NCBI GenBank assembly: GCA_905250885.1
Contig: CAJNOQ010000618.1
Location: forward strand, 1-45,034
Origin: Didymodactylos carnosus
Taxonomy: Eukaryota; Rotifera; Eurotatoria; Philodinida; Philodinidae
Reading direction: 5' to 3'
DNA: 45,034 bases
In this document: piece after piece, positions 1 through 12,890 of the stretch
Layout: each line of letters starts with the position of its first letter
Position numbering within the stretch: position 1 is the stretch's first letter
The notes under the pieces: generated by a model
What the model was told of the DNA's origin: nothing
Databases searched by the model: none
What the model saw: only the letters and a program-made list of their open reading frames with translations
Program-made: the position numbers and the translations under genes

Positions 1-1315
1 CACCGTTAAAGTGATATTCATTAATTGATAGGCGGTTGTTTTTACTGTTAGATGCATTTTTGAGGGTGATATATCTGTCGTAATCGATTAATACATATTC
101 ACACCAAAGTCGATGTTAAAGCAAAATATGTCAAATTTGAATAAAGTATGATATACTCTCCTTCAAAGGTTCAAATGGAAGTTGGAAGAAAGAGGTCTGT
201 AATCAATGTTACACTCAAATAAAACTACTTGTTCACACATATCATATCTAATGTAGAATGATAATAATATTAAACTACCAGCTAATAGTATTAGTTGTTA
301 ATTAGCTATATCATGTGTGCCATTTCTTTCAAATAATCAATTGAAGTAAAGTAAAATAAAGTTGATAAATAGTGAAGGATATTGAAATTAACATCAATTA
401 AAAGATTGAATTATATTCTCTCTCTCTTTCTCTCTCTGACCATCTGCTCTTGTATATAATTGTTCATTTCTATAATTAATATAAATATAAATTGAAGGAC
501 ATATAGTAGATGCACAATCATGTCTTTCGATATGTTATGTGAATATTTGTTGTCACGAATGTCTTAGACGAAATAATTATATCGTTGTTGTTGTTATTTT
601 TAGTATTGTTCATAAATGAACATTATTATCTTATTTGATTGCACGCGTTTATATTATTAAATAGCAGCTATAGGCAAGAAGATCATCCAGTTTTATGATT
701 TTCTTGATTATGCAATGTAATCGTACTAGATAAAAATCTTTTGACTTTTTACAATTACTTTTCACAACATTCTCATTATTACTCTCAATTGTCATCATAA
801 TATTGTTAAAGATTTAAACAATCGATAAAATTCTAAACATATTCAACTGATTTGATATCTTTTATTCTACCATTATGATATTTCACCAAACAAAGCATTT
901 TGAACAGAGAGATGTACATGCTTAGTTTGTTCAAAAACCTGTTGATTTTTTTGCACTGGTATATTCACCATAATCAGTTCAAGAGTGCATACCCTATCCT
1001 AAGTAATGATACCAGGTTTTAAATACTGATCCTATATAAAAAATCATATACATATATCTTCTAAATTTTATATTCTGTATATATGGCAACTGTTAATAAA
1101 ATATATATATATACATTTAACGTAAAAAGCTATACAAATTGTACATTGAAACTAAAATTCAAATAGGTATCAAAGAGTGGAATGTCTCGTGGTACATGGA
1201 ATGTAGACAAATTGAATATTAAATAAATACATATACGTTACAAACAAGAAAAGCTAAAAGCACCAATAAACAAATATCCTGGAATGTTAATGATATATAC
1301 GTTAGTTTCTTTTTT
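1..1315. other. Non-coding AT-rich flank downstream of NeuroD
   Basis: No coding region is supportable here. The stretch is AT-rich with a short CT-rich microsatellite near 418-438 and a TA-rich run near 1078-1112. It lies on the 3' side of the minus-strand NeuroD gene and probably contains its 3' UTR. I could not fix a polyadenylation signal; the nearest minus-strand AATAAA candidate is near 860. Confidence 0.5.
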
Positions 1316-2476
1316 TTAATATTGTGTCATACCGTAACACATATTCATACTTGTCGGATGATGATACATTGATGTGTCTTTTACCATAAAATGATCGCTT
1401 GCACAATCATAATAGTCTGTGAGAAATGTTGTTTCATGAGATGTTGAATTGATTGGTGGAGTATTGAAAATAGTTGTTGATGCAGCTATTGTTGACGGAG
1501 AAGAATAATGTGAAATAAATTTGTTTGTTGCTATTGGACTTATATCATCAGCACTACTGTTTGTATTATCATACGATGATGATATTTGACTACTCGAACT
1601 ACCAATACCAGCGTCTTCTTCTTCTTGTTCATCATCACTATTATTTTTGTCTGAACTTTGTGGTGATAAATCGCTCATCAATGTTTTATTCTTTTTTAAA
1701 TTAATAAATTCCAATGGATTTCTCACTTTTGGATGAAGTGAACTCACCATGTACGCTTCATCATTTGTGTATAACGTTGAATTATTATTTTGATGATGAT
1801 GATAATAATCATCGTTCATTGGATAATACGGATTATACGCCTGTGGAGTAGTGGTGTCAAATGATTGATGACAGTTTAATAAACGTGGATTTAGACATAG
1901 AGTAGCGGCAACTAAATTCATTGTATTCTGCGATAAACCGCGACATAATAATTGAGCAAATCGTGCATTGTCCGTTATTTGTCCACTCGAAACCATTTCT
2001 GATAGAGCCTCAATATAATTTTTAGCTAAACGTAGTGTTTCTATTTTCGATAATTTTTGTGATAATGAAAAACACGGTATTGTATCTCGTAGTATTTCTA
2101 ATTGTTCGTTCAAGCCTTTCATTCGATCACGTTCACGACCATTGGCTTTTAAACGGCGAATTTTAAACTTAGCCACACGAGCAGGTGTCATTTGTTTCTT
2201 TTTTGGTCCACGTTTTTTGGGAATTTTGTGCATTTGTTGTTGAGATTTTTGATCATCGATGATAACAGGAGACACGGTCAATGTTTTTCTTGTACGTTTT
2301 AGATTTTGTTGTTGTTGTGGTGCTAGTACTGGGTGGTATGTTGGTGAATATTTGTTGAGAATAAACATTTCAGAATTTTCTTTTCCGCCAGTTTCCATGC
2401 TTTCGTATAACTGAATTTCTTGCTCAAGTTTTTCCAATAGGCGTTGTTCTTCGTCTTTAGGAATTTTTGTTGGCAT
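1316..2476 (-). CDS. NeuroD: NeuroD-family bHLH transcription factor
   Basis: This 386-residue single-exon CDS encodes a neurogenic-differentiation-type bHLH factor, expected to act in the nucleus as a heterodimer with an E protein on E-boxes in neural precursors. Seen: a basic KKRGPKKK block (about 87-94), the bHLH (about 107-162) with the E-box-contacting RERDRM basic region and a helix 2 containing [13 protein letters not shown]. It is followed by the post-bHLH NeuroD signature LCRGLSQ...NLVA...LNPR (about 177-200), which separates NeuroD from neurogenin and atonal. The C-terminal half is low-complexity (His, Asn, Ser and acidic runs), as in activation domains of the family. The length is near that of vertebrate NEUROD1 (about 356). 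The start is the first ATG after an AG acceptor. Which NeuroD paralogue it matches cannot be decided here. Confidence 0.93.
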   Translation of the reverse strand: MPTKIPKDEEQRLLEKLEQEIQLYESMETGGKENSEMFILNKYSPTYHPVLAPQQQQNLKRTRKTLTVSPVIIDDQKSQQQMHKIPKKRGPKKKQMTPARVAKFKIRRLKANGRERDRMKGLNEQLEILRDTIPCFSLSQKLSKIETLRLAKNYIEALSEMVSSGQITDNARFAQLLCRGLSQNTMNLVAATLCLNPRLLNCHQSFDTTTPQAYNPYYPMNDDYYHHHQNNNSTLYTNDEAYMVSSLHPKVRNPLEFINLKKNKTLMSDLSPQSSDKNNSDDEQEEEDAGIGSSSSQISSSYDNTNSSADDISPIATNKFISHYSSPSTIAASTTIFNTPPINSTSHETTFLTDYYDCASDHFMVKDTSMYHHPTSMNMCYGMTQY

Positions 2477-2477
2477 T

Positions 2478-2757
2478 CTAAAATTTATCCAAAATATTTG
2501 AGGTTAAACATTTATTCTTAAAACTTGTCAGCATAGCTCTTCCTATTGCTACGCGAACTGATGCTCAAACATAGTAAATTCATTTTTAAAAACTATGATA
2601 GAAAATTGTAGCAAGTAAGATCCTATTACAAAATGTTTTCCATTGCAGAGATGCAATACAGTTAACTCATATTACTATGCAACGGAATAATATATAATCT
2701 ATCTGATATAGAATTAAACGAAGTTGATAAAGATAAATAATGTTGTTTATTACTTAC
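2478..2757 (-). other. Probable 5'-UTR intron of NeuroD (or trans-splice outron)
   Basis: On the minus strand a strong donor (AGC|GTAAGTA) begins at 2757 and an acceptor (TTTTAG|A) ends at 2478, one base before the ATG at 2476. This gives a 280-nt intron in the 5' UTR. An alternative is that the acceptor receives a trans-spliced leader. Confidence 0.55.
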
Positions 2758-3000
2758 GCTTGTTATGAGTTCTTTTTGATCAGTGTTCAGTAATTTTTTA
2801 GTATAATAATTCGAATGTTACTTTATAAAGTTCGAGTGCTAATATAAGAAGTAACTAGACTGCATCCGCTCTTATCAAAAAAGAAGTGTGTTGTTTTCTG
2901 TTCAACTCGAAAGATATGAACAGAGATATTTCTCCTAGTCTGTATAGCAAATAGGAACCAATAGAAAGGGAATTAACTATTTCTCGTTTCCTATTGGCTA
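2758..3000 (-). promoter_or_regulatory. Candidate NeuroD promoter region
   Basis: Upstream of the putative first exon, the minus strand has a TATA-like TTTATAAAG (complement of 2822-2830), about 65 bp before the proposed first-exon donor. Two CCAAT pentamers face each other, at 2958-2962 on the plus strand and 2993-2997 on the minus strand, within a short imperfect inverted repeat. The motif placement is suggestive only. Confidence 0.3.
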
Positions 3001-5739
3001 TTATGATTCATAAATCTCTACATGTATATTCGTTCCTTTTCTTTTTTTTGTTCAATTTAATAACATCTCACATTTGTGAACACAAAATAGCTGTATATAA
3101 TAAAACGATAAAATATGGTATAAAAATTAGTCACTGGTGTTTCCACAATATATCAAACGGAATCATATCCGAAGATTCATCTTTTTTTAAGAAGACTTGC
3201 AAAATCACTTAAGTTTTGAAAAATCTAGAACCAAGTTTTTATATTCACTATCAATGATCAAGGTGAACGTTAAATGCACTGCCTCGACTTTCAAGGATAT
3301 GCAACGAACGCATTCTAGTGAAGAGCTTCGATGAAGCTGAAAAATATATCATGCCTCAACAAAAAGTAGTTGGGAGCTCATCTTCTTTAGAATGGAAATT
3401 TGGTCTATTTCATATTCAGGATAAAAATCGCGTTTTGCAAAGTTCAACTTTTCTGATTAATCAATGGCAAGTGTTCCAAATCGATTGATTCGCAAAACTA
3501 AGATGAATGTGGCACAAATAGCCCAAAAGTTTGTTCGCTACGGAGAGTCTGTTCTTTTTATTGTAGAAATTATACTGGCTTTAAAATAATGAAACTTCTA
3601 GATCAGAGCCAAGGTTATATCTGTATCATCCCGTGTATATTCTTGAAGAATTAACTATACCTTAAATGAAGAGGCGAAAAAATTGGCGTATCTTAAACAT
3701 TTGAACTGCACTTTATGTAATCTTTGTGGAACATGGAAGTAGAAACAAATACTTGCAAAAATTCTTCGGTTTCTGCAGTTGAGTTTTAAAATCTCTCTTA
3801 ATTTCTCCGCTACAAAAGGCTAACCAAGCATTTGAAGTTTTCGACTGTATTTTAAACGTTACTCATAGTTTTTATGTTTGTTTCATTATTAATCCTACAT
3901 GATTTCGGTTTGCCATCTGTAGTCTAGAAATATAAATTGCCGTGAGCTGTTTTTGACACTTTTGTTTTTGAAGATGAATAAAAAAGAAAAAATCGGAACA
4001 TTTTCTTTTTCTGTTATCACCTCACTATACGAGTGAGTAAGTGGCTGTCTCTAGTGAGAAGTATCTTACACCGTTATTAATTTGTCAGAGTGTGTGTCGC
4101 GTATTAGGAATGTGTTTTTTTTGTTTGATGAGTTAATCATCAAATGCCTAACTATTGTTAATTATTAGCCTGCCGTTTAATATCACACTCACGATATTTT
4201 AGTATCGAATTCACGCATGGAAATCGTTTAAGTAGACGACAATAGGTAATGAGCGATAATGGACATGATGACTTCCTCACTCAAATTACTTCTTCGACTT
4301 AAGCTCAAAAAAAGTCAGGATTGATTTTACTTTGTAGTAATGTTTTACGACGGTTAAATACCGAAGCACAATTCTTCAAATTTTTCTATGCTCATTTGTA
4401 AGAAAAATCTTCATGCTAGAATTTCACAAGTCCTGTAGGAGATTTATATAAAAAAAATAAAAAATCTATCTCTTTTATTCAATGAGGATTCGTGTCATCT
4501 TTAAATAAAGAAACTTTGTATCACTGAATTGATAAGAAGAAATTGCGAAAGTTACCAACATCGATTTAATGAAAAATATCATACAAATGTTGACACTGTT
4601 GAATACATTTTCTGGGCAAATTCACAAAACAATGTATTCACACATTTTTGTAGACCACAAAGTACTAAGAGCGCATGTCTAGAAATATGTGCATGGCATA
4701 TTTCTTCAGGTTTCAAAATTTATTTTTTAAAAGAGGAGACTTTGTTCTGTTTAACTATGTGTCGTTCTCAAAATCAGCTTTTCTTTTGGTAATAATCGAC
4801 ATTTCTGATCAGAAAGAGAAGAGGAAGAAATTTCAAACTGCCTATCAAAAAGATTCTAATATTGATACGTACGATATCATAATTCAGCGACAAATAATTT
4901 TTATTGAGAACAGATATTCTTTTGAGTCGTTATATATTAGATTTATGGAACGATGATACATACTATTTAGATGAAAAGACAATATCGCGGTATGTGATTG
5001 ATCATTTGCTATTCACTGCACCGTATATATTAAATGCTAATTTTAAATTTCTGCGAAACATCTTTTTATAACGAATCGTTTAATGAACACAATTTTTTTT
5101 TCAAACGTTGTGTTAAATATTCTTTTGTTTTTTGGTAGAATACAAAGATAAAAAACAAAATTATTGACATTCATCTAGAAATTCTGTTACCAGATGGTGA
5201 ATATTTACAAAAAAATTGATGTTTTGAAAGAGGATGAATGAGAACAGAGAAGTTCTAGTGAAAGGCAAATACTATTCGTAAAGTAAACATCTGATAACTG
5301 CTTTTGAAGCGCAAAGGAAGGTTACTAATATCTTTTAACTTGCATCAATTTTATAAAATATTTTTCAGGTTTTGGTACATGGTTCGTCTTTTACTGATAT
5401 TTTTAAGTGATATTTGTTAAAAAGCGAATATAGATCGTATACGGACATATGTAGTTATTTTACAATTTAGTATGATCATCAACTTTCATCTTCGTTTATC
5501 AGCCAAAAGCTGTATGATAGTTTGTTATTAAACGTCGAATATTCTAGGATTCTCTATGCATACATAAACGTACATATATACAGTATATACACATCATTCA
5601 TAAAGAGAGGATGCTGAATAATTGTTTAAGGAAATCTCAAATTTATAAGATCGATAACGGAATACACATCGCGAGTGAGTAAGTTAATTATATCTAATAA
5701 AATTACAAGTCATTGAAAACGGAATTGAATCTAATTCGT

Positions 5740-5772
5740 CCTTCTTCTTCTTCTTCTTCTCTCTCTCTTTCT
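5740..5772. repeat. CTT/CT microsatellite
   Basis: A run of CTT units passes directly into CT units. It is a simple-sequence repeat in non-coding DNA. Confidence 0.85.
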
Positions 5773-8047
5773 GCGTTTTTCATTGATATTATTTATTTTT
5801 AAAACATATGAAATCTTATTTTTGTTACAACATAAATACTGATAGTCATATTTTGGTACAGAAATACGTTGAGTAGTATCAAATATACCAATTACAAGGG
5901 GAGTGTGTATAATTTACTCATGAGAATAGAAGAAAATAAGATACTACACACAAACAGCTCATTCTTCAGTTTTGACTTGTTTAATTAGTTCTATGTATTT
6001 CACATTTTAGGTTTGATGATAATGTATTGTGAAAGATGGATGATGACTCATGGTTGTGCATATCTAATAGTATCAACTTTTTTTATGAACTCAAACATTT
6101 TGATTTGTATTCCCTAATTCACTCCATTTTCTTTTTACTTTTGGAAAAATATGCTGGAATATACTAAATCATGATTCATACATTTCTCTACAAAACTCTA
6201 TCCTTGCTAAGTACAGTCATACTTATGTGATGTTCGATTGTCAATGTAGTTGTTAAAAAAAATAATCAAATAGAATATTCGATGCTACTCAATGAGTCTT
6301 TTTTTCCACAAGTATTAATCTTGTTTTCGTTAGAATATGAACTTTTCATCTCGTTTCGTTGATATTAAAGAAGGTGTACAAGTTCTTTAGAAGATAATAA
6401 TAATTGACTGTCGCTTCTTATATCTCACACGACACACTCTCGTTGATGTTCAAGAATATCTGATCAGTGATATCACTTGATTGTTTCCACTTGATATTGA
6501 AAAAATTTTTGGAGATGATAAATGCCAACTATAAGGATAAAAGAAACAAAGTTATAAACAGTTTCAACTGTCTTATCTACCGTGACTCTTTTTTCTATAT
6601 CAAAAGACATTGCTTAAATGATGTTTATATTTTAAATGATGGTTATATATAGTTGAATTCATATATCATTAAAAATTGTGAAATAGAAGAAACTCTAACG
6701 ATAATATTTACTAGCACGTCTGTCATAGAATTTTATTATGTCACTATAAATTTAATCTTCTTTCCCAAGACGTTTATTTTAAATGTCTTTAAAAATTAAA
6801 GTAATGGAATCGTCACACACACTGTGTAAAGATCATTGACGTCATTCATTGGGATTGTCTTAGCACGAGTCAATAACAAGAGAAGAGGTGTAAGATTGTA
6901 TGTGTATGTGTGTGTGTTAATTGTTTACAAGTAAATAATTCGTCACATCACCATTATCACGTTGCCGTCATTTAATAATCAAGATTCATGGCAGTATGCT
7001 ATTTTTTGTTTCTCTATGGAACAAACTGGCACGCGATCTTAAGTCAATTTTCTTTTTCTATACAATTGCATAATCTTTATGAAGTCAGAGAGTGAGAGTG
7101 TAAGAGTGTGTGTGTTGTGTTTGTGTGCAAAACTTAAATAAGCATTAAACCGTACATAAAATCAATACAGCACATACACACACACATATATATACAAATG
7201 CTCACTATTTCTAATTGGAATGATAATAATAAGTCTCTAAAATTTTTAAATGATTAGTTTTTAAAGTGAGCAATAAAATAATTATATTATATTTCTTTAC
7301 CAGAAGAATATACCATGATGTAAGGAGAAGATAATATCGCCCTAAGATGTTATTTTTGTTTGTTATCTCCAATCAAAAAATCTCATCGAATATATTTTGA
7401 CAAGAATAAACAATAACTAAATATGACATAAGAGACAATATATCATGTCACTTATTTAGAAGTAGTTGTATGATATTAGAACGTCATAAAGTTATGAGAT
7501 GTCACACGTTCTATATAAACACCTAACTATAGTCAGTTGCGAATGCTCAATGAATTTGGATTCTTACATTCATTACATGCAATATTCTCATTTATGATAA
7601 ACGTAAAAAGATTCAATTTTAACGTTCAGGATGTTATATGATCAGAGTAATACGTAATAAACTGCTTTTTAGATTTTGACAATTACATAGGAAGTGTTCT
7701 TCAAGATTAAATAACAAAATGTTCTATAAGGAAATGTTCTAGATAATAGTTGTGCTGTTTTATTGTCATCAAATTTAAACAGCAAAGTAAATCTATTCAT
7801 TGAATAATGTCCTGAAATTAAACAGCATAAAAAACTTGAAGAATTTTTATTTTATTTTAGTATTGCCTCAAAGTAAGCTACATCTTCGACTAATTTTGGT
7901 AATTAACCTCATAACCAAATAAGATATAAATCTTCAAAAATGTCTTTTATACTTAAAGAAAGATTTTCTGACCAACAAGAACAGCTTCTTTCCAAAACTT
8001 TTAGATTTTGAAATTTATGGTCGGTAATTTAGATGTATCAGAAGGTG

Positions 8048-8142
8048 TAAGAAATGATTTTATCGATATAGAAAATTGTCAATTTATTACTAAACTCTTA
8101 TCCGACAAATTTTCTATCGAAATCGATAGAGAAATCATTTTA
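8048..8142. repeat. Imperfect hairpin, about 95 bp
   Basis: The segment 8048-8080 is partly reverse-complementary to 8104-8142, sharing a GATTT...TATCGAT...GAAAATT pattern. The right arm holds a smaller perfect hairpin (TCTATCG, loop AAAT, CGATAGA). It may be a remnant of a palindromic element. Confidence 0.4.
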
Positions 8143-10048
8143 CGGACTGTGGATGTGAAAATAGCAAAAGTAGTGTTAAACTTTCGTCCTGTCACTTAAC
8201 ATAAATCACTGTTATAAGTGTGATTTAAATGATACTTGATGAAAGAAAATTTACAGAAATCAAACGCATGCGTCTAGTCAATTGCTGGTGGTGGTGATGA
8301 ATAATTTAAGGCAGTTTACACTGTTGTCAATGTTCAATTGAGGAAAAGAAAGGTGAGAAGAGAGAGAAAGAACGAAATAATATTATCAAAAAGTAAAAAA
8401 TAAAAAGTAACGGAACTCTCTCATTCTCGCTCCATGTCGATTACAAATTATCTAATAAAATAAGCTGAAATGATTATGACGATTAATATTAAGTGTTTTT
8501 CTGATCAAACGCAATTGAACAGCAGGAAGAACTAAACGACATCAATGATTGCTAAAAATCAATAATAAACACATCATTATCAACTCTGACAATAATAATG
8601 ACAATATTTTGAGAAATAAAAATGATTTATATAGATAATTTTTAAGAAAACAATAAATTATTATTATTTCTAAGAAAATGTTAGACATTTGCCTATAGCA
8701 AATCAGATTAAGTCAATTTTGACATATTATACAACAGAAAAGTATTGATCATTTTATCTTTTCTCAATACTTCATCAGTCAAATTACGAGTATTAGATTG
8801 AAACAATTAATTATTCACCTGCATTTCTCTCTTTCTCTCTCTTCATACAATTATAAAAACAAACAGCAATAAAAAGATAAATGTTTTTACATTACTCACT
8901 GAAGAAATTTCTTGAATGATAGATATATGTTTGCATCAAATAATTTCTAATTTCTTTCCTACTGGATACGCTATGATCTGAAAACAACAAGTATCTAAAT
9001 GTGGTTTTCTATAGTACTATTTAAAGCATTCATGTTGATCAAACTAGCCGAAACAATAAAAAACAAAATATTCTATTTTCATTTAATAACAGATGTCCAC
9101 GTGTCTATTAGAACTATCCATTTGTTAGTGGTGATAGAAAGAGATATAGTCTACATATCGTGACATGTGTGGTTCAAAGTATCTCTTCTGGTGGCGCAAT
9201 CAACAATCATTTGAGTATAAAGCAAAAAATGACCACTGACAGGGTTGAAAGAAGACGACACATGATGACTGAACACGAGTGCTGATAAAAGAATGAACAA
9301 TATATAAGAGAGAGAGAAAGAGAAAGAGTAAAAAGGAAGACGAGTTGATGAGGTTGCAGTAATAAATACAAATTATAGAACAAAACACAAATACCGACAC
9401 AATAATCAATCTGTGGATATAATAATAAGCCTTATCAACTGACTTAAAGTGTGTATACTGAAGACAAGCGATTTTGAAACACTATTGTCAATTAATTAGT
9501 ATAAAGTTTTCATGGCATAGAAACAATGATGTACGTTTTTACATGCCAAATTATTATTGAATTTTCATAGATAAGAACATTTTCTGAAATAAAAGTCAAA
9601 TAGAGTGTTTGTCTGCGTGATACATATGAGTAACTTATGGAAAATTTGAAAATTTTTGTATTTTACATATATTAACTTCTAAAACACTATGTACTACTAT
9701 TTGTACATGTTGTGTTAGTTTTAACACAATGTCAAGAGTTATATCTCGTAGATAAGAAAGTTTATAGATTTATAGTAGTTTTTACAACAGAGAACAGAAT
9801 AAATTTAAATTCACCATCTGGTAGCACATTTGATCTAGCAAGCATAATACCATAAAGAGATAACTATGACGAATATTTCTGTAACAAAAATCTTTATTAA
9901 ATGCACTTTATTAAACGCACCTCATTGTTTTCGACTAATTTATAGTACAACCACAATTTAACAGAACGATAGTGTATTTTTGTGAAATCGATTCTCTTGT
10001 GAATTGCACGGACATGTACAATTACATATCTGATATCTCTTTCTATGC

Positions 10049-10072
<24 letters not shown>
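10049..10072. repeat. (TA)12 microsatellite
   Basis: Twelve uninterrupted TA dinucleotides, followed by TGTATGTA. Confidence 0.9.
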
Positions 10073-10081
<9 letters not shown>

Positions 10082-10494
10082 TGACCAGAGGAAGGTGACA
10101 AAATATATAGTAACTATAGTAAAATTGGTGTGAAAGCCTTTTTCTCTAGTGAATCAATTTTATGGCCAATACATTCAAGCATAATTCATTCTAATCAAGG
10201 ACGACAACTGTAAGAACGATGAAATTAATCAACGTATATATGTATAATTGATTATAGCATACATATATAAATAGAGAAAAAGAAGGCTTCTGACATGCTA
10301 ATCTAAACTTAAAAAATTTTACATTATGGGTGTAAATAATGAACAATTATATTTCAAGATTTTATAATACGACTTTGAGAGTCTGATTGTGATACATCAA
10401 CTATAACTAATTAAAGATTTTTCCTGACCGCGTATTTATAAACTTTTTCGCACTTTATTTTTGCTTTTAATTTTGTGCAAATCTTATTTACACT

Positions 10495-10982
10495 ACTTTC
10501 TAAAAAGGAAAGATATATTCCCCTGCCTATTTCTATCCGAAAAATAAAACGGTTAAGCTTTTGGTGAAAAATATTTAAATCATTTTTACTACGAAACCTT
10601 TTTAAAAGTTATACAGTGAACACTGAACCCTAGCTAGGGTTTGTAGTTGAAAGAAAGTTTTATATTGAATTACAGAACCCTGATATTCTCACACAAACTT
10701 TTAATTCGTTCAGTAAAAACCCTGATGGGTTTTCTGTGAAACTGTTTTGAGTTTGGTAGCCTTTAAAAGGTTTCATAGAAAACGCATGAGAATTTTGACT
10801 GGTTTCTAAAAGTTACATAATTAGTTACGTCATTCAGTACAACACTTTCTTTCTAGGATTCGGTACAAACTTTTAGAAAGGTTTGCTAGCAAAAAAACTT
10901 TAAACATTTGTCACCAAAAGCTGAATTGTGTCATTTAACTGAGAGGAAAAGGCATGGTAATATACCTCTTTTTTCAGAGAGT
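10495..10982. repeat. Large imperfect inverted repeat (foldback)
   Basis: The left arm (about 10495-10675) matches the reverse complement of the right arm (about 10823-10982) over most of its length. The best-conserved block is CTTTTGGTGA plus the AAACCTTT.TAAAAGTTT stretch. The roughly 150-bp spacer carries two AACCCTGAT direct repeats and a small CCCTAGCTAGGG palindrome. This structure fits a non-autonomous foldback or MITE-like element. No transposase and no clear target-site duplication were found, and borders are approximate. Confidence 0.6.
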
Positions 10983-12659
10983 ATATACATATATACTAAT
11001 CAACAATTGTTTTTTGAATGTAACAACAAAGCAAATAATACCAATGTTTGTGTGTTATGCATTATTCCACTAGCAGATCTTGAATTTTATTTGAGATCTT
11101 AAAATTAAATGAAAATCAACAGTAAATAATTTGATATCTATTCCCATGTACTTCAACATATTCGAATTTCTGCAACATAAATCACTATTCATTCATTCAT
11201 CATACTGGGAGTATATATATATATATTGTGAGTACAGGAAAAAGGGCGGTACTTGATCTTCTATCAATTAAAACAAGTCGTTTGTCTATTCATTGATTAA
11301 AAACCTGTTTTCAAAACTAGAAAATAAAGAAAAAGTAATAAACTCTAACTGAGATTACATCCATTCATTAGACGAGAATTGTAATGTTTTTCTATATGTT
11401 TTTTATCGTTTGTCTACGTGACATGGGCAGTTCGACAACTACAATACCCTTATCTTTTCGCTTCTCAGTTGGGAACTGATAAATATGAATAAACATTGAC
11501 GAGCAATTTGAGTTATTCACAGCAGGAAGCTAATAGAGAAGGATGGTGGACAAGAGAGAGAGAAAGAAATAAGAAAGAGGTGTTCTTATTTTTTCGTTGT
11601 TAATTAATCAATTTTATGAATTGTATCAGAACTGTATCTTTAAAATATTTAATTGACAAGACACACATGAGTACTAGTATCGATTGAAGGAGAACAGTAT
11701 TCAAACAATCTAGTAATTAAATGTCTGCTCCTGGCCAAAATTACTAATATCCGAAGCTTTGGTTTCAGATGATATCTTGGCGATAGTACAATGATGTTAC
11801 TCTAATTGTTCTGTGATGTAAACTTTGTGGCAGATCTTTACGCCGACTACTTCAAAAGTGGCTTGTGAAATCCATCCATGTGTTGTCTCTATGTATTCTC
11901 TCATAGTTATGGAGGTGCAGTGCAGTTTATAGTACTAAGCCATAGGACCTATTTTATTTACTCATCTGCCAGAAGCCCATTGTTATCCAAACTACTCTAG
12001 TACTGGAATAAAACCGAAAATCTCAGATTTGGAATTGAATTAAGAGATGAACGTTTTATAACTTTGAGGAAATTGATCCGTTGGTTCGAAAAACTTGCCT
12101 GAATGGGTAATTTGACGTGTTCTACAATCTAACAATATAATTATGTATCTGGTTCAAAAGCCCATTATATATTTCTAGAGACCTGGTTTCTTTACGCTAT
12201 CCAAGGAAGACCAATGAGGACAGACGTATATCAAGTTCGTGATTATTATTAAAAATTATCTATGATAAAGTATATTACGAGGAAAAAGCGATGAATTACT
12301 TGACGAGGTTTTCTTAAGTATCTCTACTGTGAGATGTTACTTGCTGTCTCAAGACAGTGATGTATTGACAAACGAACAAAATCGTTTAGTATTGAGTGAG
12401 AAAGAACGTCTAGCTTGACATCTAATGTTTCCGAATCTTTATTACAAGCTGGGATCAAAGTAACGCTTCCTCTACTTGCTCTCTAACAGATATGAAAAAC
12501 GCTTTCTGCAGTACTACTCCTTCTCGCAGAGACGATTAATTTCTACCGTTAACAAGTTCTAAAGATGTGCGAACACGGGTAGGAATTGTGACCGAGGAGG
12601 ATGCTGCACTGCTTGTTTTTAGGCGCGAATTAATGCTTTTATAGAATGAATTTAGTCCA
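10983..12659. other. Non-coding spacer, partly higher GC
   Basis: No gene is supportable. From about 11780 to 12640 the base composition is more balanced than the flanks, which could indicate a decayed transposon, but no reading frame longer than a few dozen codons survives and no protein family was recognised. Confidence 0.35.
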
Positions 12660-12890
12660 AGAGATAAAAGGCTGACTTTGAATTTTTATGGATTTTAATG
12701 GACTTATGCGGGTTTAGAAAGTCTACCGAAGCTCAAAGTACAATGGACTTTTTTAAGTCTAATACAGACTACAAAAGCCAGAAGAGTCCACATAAGTCCA
12801 TCTAAATCAAAGTAAGTTGTTAGTAGTCTACATAAGTCCAGATAGATCCATAAGAGTCCCCATAAATCCCTCACAGTGGTCATCCAGGCG
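12660..12890. repeat. Degenerate AAGTCC/GGACTT repeat cluster
   Basis: A motif around CATAAGTCCA, and its complement GGACTTATG, recurs many times with irregular spacing and in both orientations. A related ACTTAAGTCC block appears again near 13842-13890. The apparent open frame here is a by-product of the repeat. Confidence 0.6.

Larger units (their letters stand above)
3001..10494. other. Gene-poor spacer upstream of NeuroD
   Basis: I see no credible gene: open frames are short, AT-driven and have no recognisable motifs or splice context. It contains GT-rich runs (about 6898-6920 and 7098-7130), CT/GA-rich runs (8825-8842, 9303-9330) and the repeats listed separately. It could hold cis-regulatory DNA for the upstream-facing NeuroD gene, but nothing in the sequence proves it. 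Confidence 0.45.

Noticed and set aside
4529-4956. Two overlapping plus-strand frames of 87 and 93 codons
   Set aside because: They occupy different frames in AT-rich DNA, with no motif and no splice-site support.
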